DNA of 24,759 bases from JAHECQ01 sp047638695 (GCA_047638695.1 JBLINY010000069.1:1-24759), one strand, 5' to 3'. Positions 1 to 8,581 are shown, counted from the first letter of the stretch. The notes: generated from the sequence alone by a model not told the origin. A program made the numbers and translations.

Positions 1-3000
1 GAAGGGTTGCTCTTCATTGGGCCGTCAGCCGATGCCCTTGCGCTGTTCGGTGACAAGGTGCGGGCTCGCCAGTTGGCCGAATCGCTGACGATTCCGACTG
101 TTCCTGGCAGCGCTCCCCTGTCGTCGACCGTCGATGCCGCTGCTGCAGCTGAACTGGTCGGCTATCCCGTGATGTTGAAGGCATCGGCCGGAGGTGGCGG
201 CCGGGGCATGCGTCGGGTCGATGCAGCCGCCGACCTTGCCGAAGCTTTCGAGCGTTGCCAAAGCGAAGCCCTGGCCTCGTTCGGTAACGACGCGGTGTTC
301 TTGGAGCGCCTGGTCGAGCGGCCACGGCATATCGAGGTTCAGGTCTTGGCTGACGGTTCTGGCCGCACCGTGCACCTGTTCGATCGTGACTGCTCGGTGC
401 AACTACGCAATCAGAAGGTGGTGGAGGTCGCCCCCGCAACCGGGCTGGCCGACGACCTCCGCCAAAAGATGTTGAGCGAAGCGGTGCTGCTCGTCGAAGC
501 CGCGAGCTATGAGAACGCCGGCACGGTCGAATTCTTGGTCCAGCCCGAGACGGGCGAGCACTTCTTCATCGAGTGCAACCCTCGCATCCAAGTGGAGCAC
601 ACCATCACCGAAGAAGTGATGGGTATCGATCTTGTTGCGTCCCAATTCCGTATCAGTGCCGGCGAGACGCTGGCCGACCTCGGATTCGGCACCCAGGGCG
701 ATGTTGGAGAACCCGTCGGGTGCGCCGTGCAGGCACGGGTGGTAGCGACGGGCATGGGAACATTGGATGCCTACGCTGAGCCATCGGGACCGGGCGTGCG
801 GGTCGACGGTTCCGGCTACTCGGGTCTCACACCGTCGCCCCTGTTCGATCCGCTTTTGGCCAAGGTCATCTGTTCCAATCGCTCGGCCGATGTCGCCGCT
901 GCCGTCGACCGCACTCGGCGGGCACTCGAGAACTTCCACATCAGTGGGCTGCCCACCAACCTCGGACAACTCAGCGCAATTCTCGGCCATGACGACGTGC
1001 GGTCCGGAGATGCCAGAACCACGCTGCTCGCTGAGGCTCCCCATCTGATTAGCGCCATCGCCCCATCGAGTGCTCGTCTTGCGCTGCTGGGAACTCGAGT
1101 CGTTGCCGACAACTCCATTGGCGACTCGAGCTCCTCTCTGCCGATGTTGGCGGTAGGTGAGGATGACACGGCGCTGCCAAGTCCGCTCGGGGCGACCATT
1201 CTGGAGATTCGTGTGGCTGTCGGCGATGCGGTCAATGCTGGCGACATCGTGATTGTTCTGAACGCCATGAAGATGGAGACAACCATCATCGCCCCCCATG
1301 CCGGAACCGTTACCGAAATGCAGATCCTCGAGATTGGGGATGTTGTTGCTCCCGGTGATGTCCTCGTCGTCCTTGCTCCGGGAGGCGCGGGAAGCGCGAC
1401 CAGCGCCAAGTCCGTCGATCCAGCCGATACCTGGGGGCCGTTGCTCGACGAGGTTGCATCTCTCCAGGCGCTGGCTCATGCGCGGCTGGCTCCCGGCTCA
1501 GACGACCCGGGCGTTGTGCGGCAGCGAAACCGGGGCAAGCTCACCTGCCGCGAACGCATCGACGAGTTGCTCGATCCTGACAGCTTCCGAGAGGTTGGCA
1601 GCCTCGCTGGGTTCGCATCGTACGACGAGTACGGTGGCGTCGCTGATTTCACGCCTGCCAACATGGTTGGTGGGCAAGGGCGAATTGACCGCCGGCGCGT
1701 GATCCTGTGTGCTGACGACTTCACATCGCGGGGCGGACACGCCGACGGTGCAATTGGGGCCAAGAGCCTCTATCTCGACCGCCTCTCGATCGAGCTTGGC
1801 GTGCCCGCCATCAGGCTGCTCGACGGGTCATCGGGCGGCGGCAGCGTGGCGGCCATGGTCCCCGAACAGAAGAAGGAAGGCGACAGTACGGCCAAGGAGA
1901 GCACCGGGGCGATCAAGGCTGGTCGCCCTCGAGTAGCAGGGGGTGGGGGCTCATTCCTGCCCGGTCACCTCGGTTCGAGCGCCTACACCCGTCAGCTCTC
2001 GACCGTTCCCGTGGTGAACATGCTGCTCGGAAGTGTGGTGGGCATCGGCGCGGCCAAAGCGGTACTCGGTCATTTCTCGGTCATGGTGCGGGACATCTCA
2101 CAGCTTTTTGTTGCCGGGCCGCCCGTAGTGAGCCACGCCATGGGCTACGAGGTGACCAAGGAAGATCTCGGCGACTGGCGCATTCATTGCGTGAACGGGT
2201 CAGTCGACAACCTGGCTGAGACCGAGCAAGAGGCTGCGATGATGACTCGCCGCTTCCTGTCGTACCTCCCCTCGAGTGTGCACGAGGCGCCTCCTGTCTT
2301 GGCTCCGAATCTCAGTGACCCGCCCGACCGGCGCGACGAGGAACTGTTCACTCTTGTCCCCCGGAAACGCACCACCACGTTCGACATGCGACGGGCCATT
2401 GAGCTAATGGCTGACGTTGGTTCGTTCTTCGAGGTCGGACCGCTCTGGGGGACCGACCAGATCACAGGCTTCGTACGCTTCAACGGCCACCCGCTCGGTG
2501 TCATCGCATCGGACAGCCGGCACGTCAATGGCGGCGCACTCACCGCCGACGGTTGCGACAAGCTGACTCGCCACCTCGACCTCTGCGATCTCTTTCATAT
2601 CCCGGTGCTCAACCTGGTTGACAACCCCGGTTTTGCGGTCGGCATCGAGCACGAGAAGCGCAGCACGATCCGCAAGGGTGCCGAGTGGATGGTGGCCTTC
2701 GCCCAAATCAATGTGCCCATCTTCACCGTGTTGATGCGACGTAGTTTTGGTGTGGCTGGCAACAACTACGCCACACCCCAATCGCAGCCGATGTCACGGG
2801 TGATCTGGCCCGCCGCCGATGTAGGCGGCATCCCGCCCGAAGGCGGAATCGAGGCTGCCTACAAACGTCAGCTGGCGGAATCAGATGACCCGGTCGCCCT
2901 TCGAGCTGAGCTCAATGCTCGCATCGAGGCTGCCCGTGGTCCGATCGGTCCCCTCAATCGATTCCAAATGGAGGAGATGATCGATCCCCGCGACACTCGA

Positions 3001-3090
3001 GCCCACATCTGCGACTGGGTGGATACGGCGTACAACGTTGTTCGCCAACCAAGTCGCCTCGTACCCCGAGCCCTCGGCTACCGGCCCTAA
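1..3090 (+). CDS. Single-chain acyl-CoA carboxylase (biotin carboxylase + BCCP + carboxyltransferase), 5'-truncated
   Basis: Biotin-dependent carboxylase that would carry CO2 from bicarbonate/ATP through biotin to an acyl-CoA. The frame is open to base 1, and the first residues (GLLFIGPS) match the middle of a biotin carboxylase, so roughly the first 100 residues lie outside the window; the TTG at 7 is not a real start. Numbering from that TTG: ATP-grasp glycine loop KASAGGGGRGMR at 58-69, RDCSVQLRNQKVVEVAPA at 127-144, NPRIQVEH at 191-198, biotinyl domain with NAMKMET where the biotinylated lysine is K422 (1270-1272), then a full carboxyltransferase (both halves, PCC-beta-like) from about 475 to 1027, including DNPGF and RRSFGVAGNNY. 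All three activities on one chain recall the long-chain acyl-CoA carboxylase type; I see no obvious BT domain between BC and BCCP. Substrate unknown. The aldo/keto reductase starts 9 nt downstream, suggesting cotranscription. Confidence 0.92.
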   Translation, partial: EGLLFIGPSADALALFGDKVRARQLAESLTIPTVPGSAPLSSTVDAAAAAELVGYPVMLKASAGGGGRGMRRVDAAADLAEAFERCQSEALASFGNDAVFLERLVERPRHIEVQVLADGSGRTVHLFDRDCSVQLRNQKVVEVAPATGLADDLRQKMLSEAVLLVEAASYENAGTVEFLVQPETGEHFFIECNPRIQVEHTITEEVMGIDLVASQFRISAGETLADLGFGTQGDVGEPVGCAVQARVVATGMGTLDAYAEPSGPGVRVDGSGYSGLTPSPLFDPLLAKVICSNRSADVAAAVDRTRRALENFHISGLPTNLGQLSAILGHDDVRSGDARTTLLAEAPHLISAIAPSSARLALLGTRVVADNSIGDSSSSLPMLAVGEDDTALPSPLGATILEIRVAVGDAVNAGDIVIVLNAMKMETTIIAPHAGTVTEMQILEIGDVVAPGDVLVVLAPGGAGSATSAKSVDPADTWGPLLDEVASLQALAHARLAPGSDDPGVVRQRNRGKLTCRERIDELLDPDSFREVGSLAGFASYDEYGGVADFTPANMVGGQGRIDRRRVILCADDFTSRGGHADGAIGAKSLYLDRLSIELGVPAIRLLDGSSGGGSVAAMVPEQKKEGDSTAKESTGAIKAGRPRVAGGGGSFLPGHLGSSAYTRQLSTVPVVNMLLGSVVGIGAAKAVLGHFSVMVRDISQLFVAGPPVVSHAMGYEVTKEDLGDWRIHCVNGSVDNLAETEQEAAMMTRRFLSYLPSSVHEAPPVLAPNLSDPPDRRDEELFTLVPRKRTTTFDMRRAIELMADVGSFFEVGPLWGTDQITGFVRFNGHPLGVIASDSRHVNGGALTADGCDKLTRHLDLCDLFHIPVLNLVDNPGFAVGIEHEKRSTIRKGAEWMVAFAQINVPIFTVLMRRSFGVAGNNYATPQSQPMSRVIWPAADVGGIPPEGGIEAAYKRQLAESDDPVALRAELNARIEAARGPIGPLNRFQMEEMIDPRDTRAHICDWVDTAYNVVRQPSRLVPRALGYRP

Positions 3091-3099
3091 GGAAACATC

Positions 3100-4137
3100 A
3101 TGTCTCAACTCAAACCAGTCCAACTTGGAGCCAACTCGGGATTGCGGGTGTCACAGCTCATCCTCGGCACCATGAATTTCGGCGAGCCGGGTAAGGGGCA
3201 CCAGGGAGACTGGACCCTCGATCTCGAGCAGGCGAGGCCCATCTTTCAGGCTGCCCTCGACAAGGGCCTGTTCACCTTCGACTGCGCCAACGTCTACGGC
3301 CTTGGTTCCTGCGAAGAGGTTGTCGGCCAGCTCTTGCGCGAGCTCGCACCCCGCGACCAGTACGTGATCGCGACGAAAGTCTCAATGCCCATGGGCAGCG
3401 GGGCCAACCAGTCCGGGCTGTCCCGCAAACACATCATGGAGTCGGTCGACGCATCGCTCGAGCGACTGGGCGTGGACTACATCGACCACCTCGTCATTCA
3501 CCGGCACCCACACGGCATCCCAGGTCACGTCCCGACTCCCATCACCGAGACCATGGAAGCCCTGCACGATGTGGTGAAGGCGGGCAAGGTTCTGTATCTC
3601 GGCGGAAGCTCGATGTTTGCCTGGCAGTTCACGCAGCTGCAGATGACGGCCGAGGCCAATGGCTGGACCAAGTTCGTCTCGATGCAGAACCACTACAACC
3701 TCATCTACCGCGAGGAAGAACGGGAGATGAATCGGTATTGCGAGGCCACCGGCGTTGCTCTGACCCCTTGGTCGCCGCTGGCCCGCGGCATCCTGGCTGG
3801 CGCCTACCGAGGCGGATTCGACAAAGGTCAAACCACCCGCAGCCAGGGTGCCGACCGTGACCGCACCGAGGGGTTGTACCGGGGAGAGATGGACTTTGCC
3901 ATCGCTGATCGGGTGGTAGAGGTTGCTGAGAAACACGGCCGGACACCGGCGCAGATCGCGGTCGCCTGGCTGGTGAACAAGTCCGAAATCACGGCGCCGA
4001 TCGTGGGCGTCTCAAAAATCGAGCAGCTCGATCAACTGGTCGAGGCGTGCAACATCGATCTGTCGGCCGACGATGTCAGCTATCTGGAAGAGCTTTACAA
4101 GCCGGTCGACAACCTGCTCAGTATCGGGTTCAGCTAG
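3100..4137 (+). CDS. Aldo/keto reductase
   Basis: NAD(P)H-dependent carbonyl reductase of the AKR (TIM-barrel) superfamily, 345 aa, full length. The catalytic tetrad is visible: D61 and Y66 in FDCANVYGLG, K93 in VIATKVS and H134 in LVIHRHPHG. The C-terminal part (PAQIAVAWLVNKSEITAPIVG, then VSKIEQL) is the usual cofactor-binding end of the 'YghZ/Tas/voltage-gated-channel-beta-like' AKRs. The ATG at 3100 follows the carboxylase stop by 9 nt, and the AAGGA Shine-Dalgarno-like sequence overlaps that stop codon (TAAGGAAAC), so the two genes are probably one transcript. The substrate cannot be told from sequence; position behind an acyl-CoA carboxylase hints at small organic carbonyls from catabolism, but this is inference. 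Confidence 0.9.
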   Translation: MSQLKPVQLGANSGLRVSQLILGTMNFGEPGKGHQGDWTLDLEQARPIFQAALDKGLFTFDCANVYGLGSCEEVVGQLLRELAPRDQYVIATKVSMPMGSGANQSGLSRKHIMESVDASLERLGVDYIDHLVIHRHPHGIPGHVPTPITETMEALHDVVKAGKVLYLGGSSMFAWQFTQLQMTAEANGWTKFVSMQNHYNLIYREEEREMNRYCEATGVALTPWSPLARGILAGAYRGGFDKGQTTRSQGADRDRTEGLYRGEMDFAIADRVVEVAEKHGRTPAQIAVAWLVNKSEITAPIVGVSKIEQLDQLVEACNIDLSADDVSYLEELYKPVDNLLSIGFS

Positions 4138-4192
4138 CCCGCCGACGGGGGGCAAGTCGGAGACCGTGTTCGCCGAAGTGCTTAGAGAGTCG

Positions 4193-4198
4193 TAGTAT
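4193..4198 (+). promoter_or_regulatory. Possible -10 element of a leaderless promoter for the MBL-fold gene
   Basis: TAGTAT ends 9 nt before the ATG at 4208, with a weak TTCGCC 18 nt upstream of it. No Shine-Dalgarno sequence precedes the ATG. This spacing puts the transcription start at or next to the ATG, the arrangement of leaderless actinobacterial mRNAs. Only sequence inspection supports this. Confidence 0.35.
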
Positions 4199-4207
4199 GC
4201 GTTTTCG

Positions 4208-5326
4208 ATGACGGCCACAACGAAACCCATGCGTGAGGAACGGCGGCCTCCTGAGAAGGATGTCAAGGAGGTTGCGCCCGGCATTGTTCGGATACAGCTA
4301 CCGATGAACATGCCCGGTCTCGGCCACGTGAACTGCTACGCCATCGAGGACAAGCAGGGCCTCGCCCTCATTGACCCAGGGGTTCCCAGCCTCCGTTCGT
4401 GGAAGGTGCTCAACGACCAACTGAAGAGCGTCGGCCTTCCGATGAAGCGGGTGCACACCGTCGTCGTCACCCACTCGCATCCCGACCATTACGGCGCGGC
4501 CCAGCGGATCCGCGACCTCACCGGCGCCGAGATCGTCACCGAGGCCAACTTCAAGACCTACTGGGATCCACACGAAGAAGACGAGTTCGTACGCGAGGTC
4601 GCAGTTGAGGCCGACTACGACATTCAGATCAACGCCATCGAAGACGCGCTGATGAAGATCACCAAGCGCACTCGGGACTCACCGTGGGATCGACCCGTGC
4701 CCTGGGGTGGTCCGCCACCTGACAACCAGTGGAAAGAACGATTCCGGTGGCGCATCTTGCCGTTGCTGCTCAGCAAAGTCTGGCAGCCGCCTAAGCCATC
4801 AAAACGAGTCGTCGATGGCGAGATGCTGATGCTCGGCGATAGAGAATGGGTTTCGGTCCACACCCCTGGCCACACCGCCGATCATCTTTGTTTGTTGGAC
4901 CCCACCGAGGGCACGTTCGTTTCCGGTGACCACTTGCTGCCGACGATTACCCCCCATATTTCGGGTCTCACCACGCAGAACCGTCCGCTCGGTGACTTCT
5001 TCGACTCGCTCGAGCGAATGCACACCTTCAGCGATGTGAAGACCGTGCTGCCAGCCCATGGACTCGAATTCGGCGATCTGTGGGGCCGGTCAACTGAGAT
5101 CATCGACCACCACCTCGAGCGTCTCGACATGCTGGTGTCATCGGGCAGCAAGGCGCCCGAGCAAGAGCTCACGGTGCCTGAATATTCGAAGCACCTTTTC
5201 AAGGAGCGCTCGTGGGGGCCCATGGCCGACAGCGAGACGTTCGCCCATCTCGAGCATCTCCGCCAGAACGGTCGGGCCACAACCCGCGCCGTCGAGGGCG
5301 AGCTTCGCTACCGCATCGTCGACTAG
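4208..5326 (+). CDS. MBL-fold metallohydrolase
   Basis: Metallo-beta-lactamase-fold hydrolase, 372 aa. The dinuclear metal motif HSHPDH is at H89-H94 (H89, H91, D93, H94), a third ligand is in HTPGHTADH (H222 within 218-226), followed by the bridging Asp in VSGDHLLP and a final His in LPAHGLEF. The C-terminal 60-70 residues (from about 310) form the helical tail with a winged-helix look seen in the LACTB2/'RNase Z-like' hydrolases (last segment RATTRAVEGELRYRIVD). Enzymes of this branch act on thioesters, lactones or RNA; I cannot choose among them. It lies 70 nt after the aldo/keto reductase and may have its own leaderless promoter. It converges on soxR with a 42-nt gap. Confidence 0.88.
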   Translation: MTATTKPMREERRPPEKDVKEVAPGIVRIQLPMNMPGLGHVNCYAIEDKQGLALIDPGVPSLRSWKVLNDQLKSVGLPMKRVHTVVVTHSHPDHYGAAQRIRDLTGAEIVTEANFKTYWDPHEEDEFVREVAVEADYDIQINAIEDALMKITKRTRDSPWDRPVPWGGPPPDNQWKERFRWRILPLLLSKVWQPPKPSKRVVDGEMLMLGDREWVSVHTPGHTADHLCLLDPTEGTFVSGDHLLPTITPHISGLTTQNRPLGDFFDSLERMHTFSDVKTVLPAHGLEFGDLWGRSTEIIDHHLERLDMLVSSGSKAPEQELTVPEYSKHLFKERSWGPMADSETFAHLEHLRQNGRATTRAVEGELRYRIVD

Positions 5327-5368
5327 CCGAGCACTAGCCCGAAGCACACGTAGTTCAGAACGAAGTCG

Positions 5369-5815
5369 TTAGTCGGTAGCAAGAAATCGGGCTCCGGGAC
5401 CATCTTGGCCGGCGACGTCGCCCGGGTTGAATACCTCGCATGCGTCCAGACTTTGGCATCCGCACCCAATGCACTGGGCCAGCTTGTCTCGGATGCCAAC
5501 AAGCGTGCGAATCTGTTCATCGAGTCGCGGTCGCCAACTATCGGCGATGCGTTCCCATTCTTCTTTCGTCGGCGCTCGCTCCGGCGGCAGTGTTGCCAGA
5601 CTCTCGCCGATTTCGCTCAGGGGTAGTCCCACCTGTTGAGCGGCCCGGATGAACGAGACTCGCCGAAGCACGTCTCTGGCGTAGCGGCGTTGACCGCCGA
5701 CGGTGCGGTGGGCCGAGATCAGGCCTTTGTCCTCGTAGAACCGCAGCGCTGAGGTGGCGACGCCCAGGCGCTTCGCCGCTTCGCCGATGGTCATCTGGTC
5801 GTCGTCGTCGAACAT
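5369..5815 (-). CDS. soxR: Redox-sensing MerR-family regulator SoxR
   Basis: Transcriptional activator that senses redox-cycling compounds or superoxide through a [2Fe-2S] cluster. The N-terminal MerR helix-turn-helix reads MTIGEAAKRLGVATSALRFY, followed by the wing (GGQRRYARDVLRR), a coiled-coil dimerisation helix, and the diagnostic SoxR cluster motif CIGCGCQSLDAC followed by EVFNPGD. The four cysteines have the C-x2-C-x-C-x5-C spacing of E. coli SoxR. The longest frame starts at a TTG (5824) but that codon lies inside the palindrome; the ATG at 5815 (148 aa) or the ATG at 5794 is more plausible. Neither has a Shine-Dalgarno sequence. It is divergent from an alcohol dehydrogenase with the SoxR-box-like site between them, so it probably controls that gene and itself. 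Confidence 0.93.
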   Translation of the reverse strand: MFDDDDQMTIGEAAKRLGVATSALRFYEDKGLISAHRTVGGQRRYARDVLRRVSFIRAAQQVGLPLSEIGESLATLPPERAPTKEEWERIADSWRPRLDEQIRTLVGIRDKLAQCIGCGCQSLDACEVFNPGDVAGQDGPGARFLATD

Positions 5816-5818
5816 GTA

Positions 5819-5836
5819 CTTCAAGTTTACGTGAAC
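5819..5836. promoter_or_regulatory. SoxR-box-like palindrome
   Basis: The sequence CTTCAAGTTTACGTGAAC contains TCAAGTTTACGTGA (5821-5834), which differs at two of 14 positions from the core of the E. coli soxS operator as I remember it (TCAAGTTAACTTGA). The outer arms TTCA/TGAA are perfectly symmetric. TGTACT just before it and TACGGT at 5839-5844 are 18 bp apart, close to the long spacer that MerR-family activators need, for transcription toward the alcohol dehydrogenase. It lies immediately upstream of soxR, so autoregulation is also likely. Confidence 0.6.
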
Positions 5837-5861
5837 TCTACGGTCGAGCTCGGGCCACCCC

Positions 5862-5893
5862 TGCTCTACGCTGTGCCCAGCACAGCATCAGCA
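5862..5893. promoter_or_regulatory. Inverted repeat in the 5' region of the alcohol dehydrogenase
   Basis: A perfect 6-bp dyad GCTGTG / CACAGC (5870-5875 and 5881-5886, five-base spacer CCCAG) is flanked by a second pair TGCT / AGCA (5862-5865 and 5890-5893). It sits between the SoxR-box-like site and the ATG at 5922. It may be an operator or a 5'-UTR hairpin; no family can be assigned. Confidence 0.35.
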
Positions 5894-5921
5894 ACCCGGC
5901 CCATCAGAGAGATTCGACGAA

Positions 5922-7031
5922 ATGAAGACACGCGGAGCGGTACTCACCGAAGCACCAGGCGAATGGAAGATTGTCGAGCTCGACGTCGATGAACCGCGCC
6001 AGGGCGAGATCCTGTTGAAGATGTCGGCATCGGGCCTTTGCCATTCCGACGATCATCTGGCCAAAGGCGACACCGACCGAACTATGTTCCCGATGGCGGG
6101 CGGCCACGAGGGATCGGGTGTTGTCGTACAGGTTGGTCCAAACACGCCGGACTGGGAGGTAGGTGACCATGTGGTCACCTCGTTCCTTCCCAGTTGTGGT
6201 CACTGCCGGTGGTGCGCCTCCGGTCAACAGAACCTCTGCGACCTGGGCGCAACCTTGCTCACGGGCAGCCGGGCTGATGGCAGTTTCCGACTTTCCCACG
6301 ACGGCAAGCCGGTTGGTCAGATGTGCGGAATCTCGACCTTCTGTGAACACTCGCTTGTCGACGTGGCGTCAGCCGTGAAGGTCCCGAAAGATCTCCCAAT
6401 GGAGAAGATCTGCCTGGTCGGATGTGGCGTTGGCACTGGCTGGGGTTCCGCGGTGAATGCGGCAGAAGTAAAGCCGGGCCAAACCGTCATCATCATGGGT
6501 ACTGGCGGGGTCGGTATTCACGCCGTGCAGGGGGCCAGCCACGCCGGAGCAAGCCGAGTCATCGCCGTCGACCCGGTGGAGATGAAGCGAGAGGTGTCCC
6601 AGCAAGTCGGCGCTACCCATAGCTTCGCAACGATGGAGGAAGCCGCCGACTTCGCCCGATCGGTGACCAACGGGCAGGGCGCCGACTCGGCCATCATCTG
6701 TACCGGTGTCTTCAAGAGCGAACATGCTCGGGAGGCATTTGCGGCTATTCGCAAGGCCGGCACCGTGGTTGTCACCGGCATCGGCAGCCCGGGAGAAGAC
6801 GTGCAGGTGAACGCTCGAGAACTCACCCTGTTCCAGAAGCGCATCCAGGGAGCCATCTTCGGTGCGTCCAGCCCGAAGCGAGACATCCCCTGGATGCTCG
6901 ACATGTACCAGAACGGCCAACTGAGGCTGGACGAAATTGTGACCCGTACCTACACCCTCGACCAGATCAACGAGGGCTACGCCGATATGCACGCCGGCAC
7001 CAACATGCGCGGCGTCATCGTCTACGACTGA
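5922..7031 (+). CDS. NDMA-dependent (mycofactocin-type) zinc alcohol dehydrogenase
   Basis: Medium-chain zinc alcohol dehydrogenase, 369 aa, resembling the Rxyl_3153 group of NDMA-dependent dehydrogenases, whose tightly bound nicotinamide is thought to be recycled through mycofactocin. Visible: catalytic-zinc residues C40 and H62-E63 (GLCHSDD, GGHEGSG) and C168 (LVGCGVGTGWG); structural-zinc cysteines C92, C95, C98 and C106; nucleotide-binding GTGGVG at 193-198; and an Asp at 217 (AVDP) indicating NAD(H) rather than NADP(H). The start MKTRGAVLTEAPG is typical of the family. It is divergent from soxR and followed 6 nt later by an acyl-CoA synthetase-like gene, so an alcohol to aldehyde/acid to acyl-CoA route is plausible. 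No mycofactocin biosynthesis gene is in the window. Confidence 0.92.
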   Translation: MKTRGAVLTEAPGEWKIVELDVDEPRQGEILLKMSASGLCHSDDHLAKGDTDRTMFPMAGGHEGSGVVVQVGPNTPDWEVGDHVVTSFLPSCGHCRWCASGQQNLCDLGATLLTGSRADGSFRLSHDGKPVGQMCGISTFCEHSLVDVASAVKVPKDLPMEKICLVGCGVGTGWGSAVNAAEVKPGQTVIIMGTGGVGIHAVQGASHAGASRVIAVDPVEMKREVSQQVGATHSFATMEEAADFARSVTNGQGADSAIICTGVFKSEHAREAFAAIRKAGTVVVTGIGSPGEDVQVNARELTLFQKRIQGAIFGASSPKRDIPWMLDMYQNGQLRLDEIVTRTYTLDQINEGYADMHAGTNMRGVIVYD

Positions 7032-7037
7032 GTCCAG

Positions 7038-8558
7038 ATGCCGCTCGTACATACACTCTTTGCCGACTCCACAGCGGAGATCCATCTCACCGAGGGCTCG
7101 GTCCGGGCTGCATCGATAGCCGCCGACGGCGCCCGGCTGGCCTCGGGCCTGGCCGAGCTTGGTTTGGCTCCCGGTGACCGGATGGCTATCTGGGCATCCA
7201 ACGGGCTCCCCTACCTGCGCTGCCTGGCTGCAGCGGCAGCGGGCCGGTTCGTCGTGGTCTCCATCAACACTCGCTTCGCCGAAGAGGAGGCGTGGTCAAT
7301 CATCGACCGCTCAGGCGCAACCCTGGTCATCACTGATCGAGGCCACGCTAGTGAGCGAGGCCACGCTAGTGAGCGAGGGAGCACGGCCGTCGTTGGCATC
7401 AGCCGTATAGCTGAGCTCTGCGATGCTCCGGTCACAAAGGCAGCGGCGTTAGCTGACGATCCGTTCGTGGTCTTCACCACCTCAGGTACGACCAGTCGTC
7501 CGAAGATGGTGCTACATCATCAGCGTTCGATCGCCGCCCATGCCGCCGACATCGCTGCGGCCCACCGCCTCGACGCTCAGTCGAAGCTGTTGGTTGCTCT
7601 GCCGCTCTGTGGCGCGTTCGGACTTGCCGGCCTGGCCGGTGGCCTTGCCGGAAACTCGGAGATCTGGGTACCCGACCATTTCGACGCGATCGAGGCCGCT
7701 GGCCTGATCGAAGAAGAGCGAATCACCAACACCTACGGATCTGACGACATGTTTCATCGTATGTTGGCGACCGGGCGCGATCTGTCGTCGTTGCATGCAG
7801 CCGGGTATGCCCGCTTCAATTCGTCACTCACGGACATCGTCCGCAGCGCCAGTGAAGCGGACGTCCCTCTCGTTGGTGTGTATGGGATGAGCGAGGTTCA
7901 AGCCCTGTTCGCCCAAAAGGAGCCGGCAGCCTCAATCACCGACCGTGAGTTGGGCGGGGGTACCCCAGCATCGTCGGCGGCTCGAGCCCGGATTGTCGAT
8001 CCCGACACCGGCAGGGCGTCAGCCGTCGGCATCGATGGGGAACTCCAGCTGCTGGGTCCGAGCCTCTTTGCCGGGTACCTGGCTGAGGGAGGTGCGGGAT
8101 TGGATGCAACGCTCACCGACGAGGCTCATGTCATTGACGACGAGGGTCAGCGATGGTTTCGCACCGGAGACCTCGGGCGGATGGAAGACGCGACGGCGTT
8201 TAGTTACCTCACCCGAATGAACGATGTGCTGCGCCTTGGCGGCTTCCTCGTTAGTCCAGCCGAGATCGAGGACGTCCTGATTCAGGTTTCTGGTATTGCC
8301 GAAGCTCAGGTTGTGGCCGTCGGACGAGCCGAAGGTGTTCGGCCCGTCGCCGTTGTCATCACCGATGGGCCGATCGATGAGCAGGCGGTCATCCAGCACT
8401 GCGCGGCCCGCCTCGCTCGCTTCAAGACACCGGTTCGTATTGTCGAGGTGGCACAGTTTCCAACGACCGCCGGTGCCAACGGGGTCAAGATCCAGCGGAA
8501 CAAGATCCAGCAGCTCGCCGAGCTGTCGCTGAGCCAGGCCACTTGCACAACGCCCTAA
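7038..8558 (+). CDS. AMP-dependent acyl-CoA synthetase/ligase (ANL superfamily)
   Basis: Would activate a carboxylic acid as acyl-adenylate and then acyl-CoA. The 506-aa protein carries the adenylation motifs: TTSGTTSRPK at 147-156 (Ser where most members have Gly), YGMSE at 282-286, RTGDLGRME from 375 with the ribose-binding D378, and the catalytic lysine of the C-terminal lobe, probably K484 in GVKIQR. The start ATG is 6 nt after the dehydrogenase stop and no better start is seen, so the two genes are likely one operon. Oddity: residues 101-114 contain a tandem duplication GHASERGHASER encoded by an 18-bp repeat, in a surface region between core motifs. Substrate unknown; the overall sequence is more divergent than housekeeping acetyl- or long-chain fatty-acid ligases. 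Confidence 0.88.
   Translation: MPLVHTLFADSTAEIHLTEGSVRAASIAADGARLASGLAELGLAPGDRMAIWASNGLPYLRCLAAAAAGRFVVVSINTRFAEEEAWSIIDRSGATLVITDRGHASERGHASERGSTAVVGISRIAELCDAPVTKAAALADDPFVVFTTSGTTSRPKMVLHHQRSIAAHAADIAAAHRLDAQSKLLVALPLCGAFGLAGLAGGLAGNSEIWVPDHFDAIEAAGLIEEERITNTYGSDDMFHRMLATGRDLSSLHAAGYARFNSSLTDIVRSASEADVPLVGVYGMSEVQALFAQKEPAASITDRELGGGTPASSAARARIVDPDTGRASAVGIDGELQLLGPSLFAGYLAEGGAGLDATLTDEAHVIDDEGQRWFRTGDLGRMEDATAFSYLTRMNDVLRLGGFLVSPAEIEDVLIQVSGIAEAQVVAVGRAEGVRPVAVVITDGPIDEQAVIQHCAARLARFKTPVRIVEVAQFPTTAGANGVKIQRNKIQQLAELSLSQATCTTP
7338..7378 (+). repeat. 18-bp tandem duplication inside the acyl-CoA synthetase gene
   Basis: The unit CGAGGCCACGCTAGTGAG occurs twice in direct tandem (7338-7355, 7356-7373) and a third partial copy CGAGG follows. 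The copies are identical and 18 is a multiple of three, so six residues are duplicated without breaking the frame. Confidence 0.95.
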
Positions 8559-8581
8559 GCTGCTTGCTGCGCTGGCCGATG

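Noticed and set aside
7..9. TTG at 7 as start of the carboxylase
   Set aside because: The frame is open to the window edge and begins in the middle of the biotin carboxylase domain.
403..1479. Long antisense ORF opposite the carboxylase
   Set aside because: No recognisable domain; the plus-strand frame carries all biotin carboxylase motifs.
5816..5824. TTG start for soxR
   Set aside because: The codon lies inside the SoxR-box-like palindrome and adds only three residues; the ATG at 5815 or 5794 fits better.
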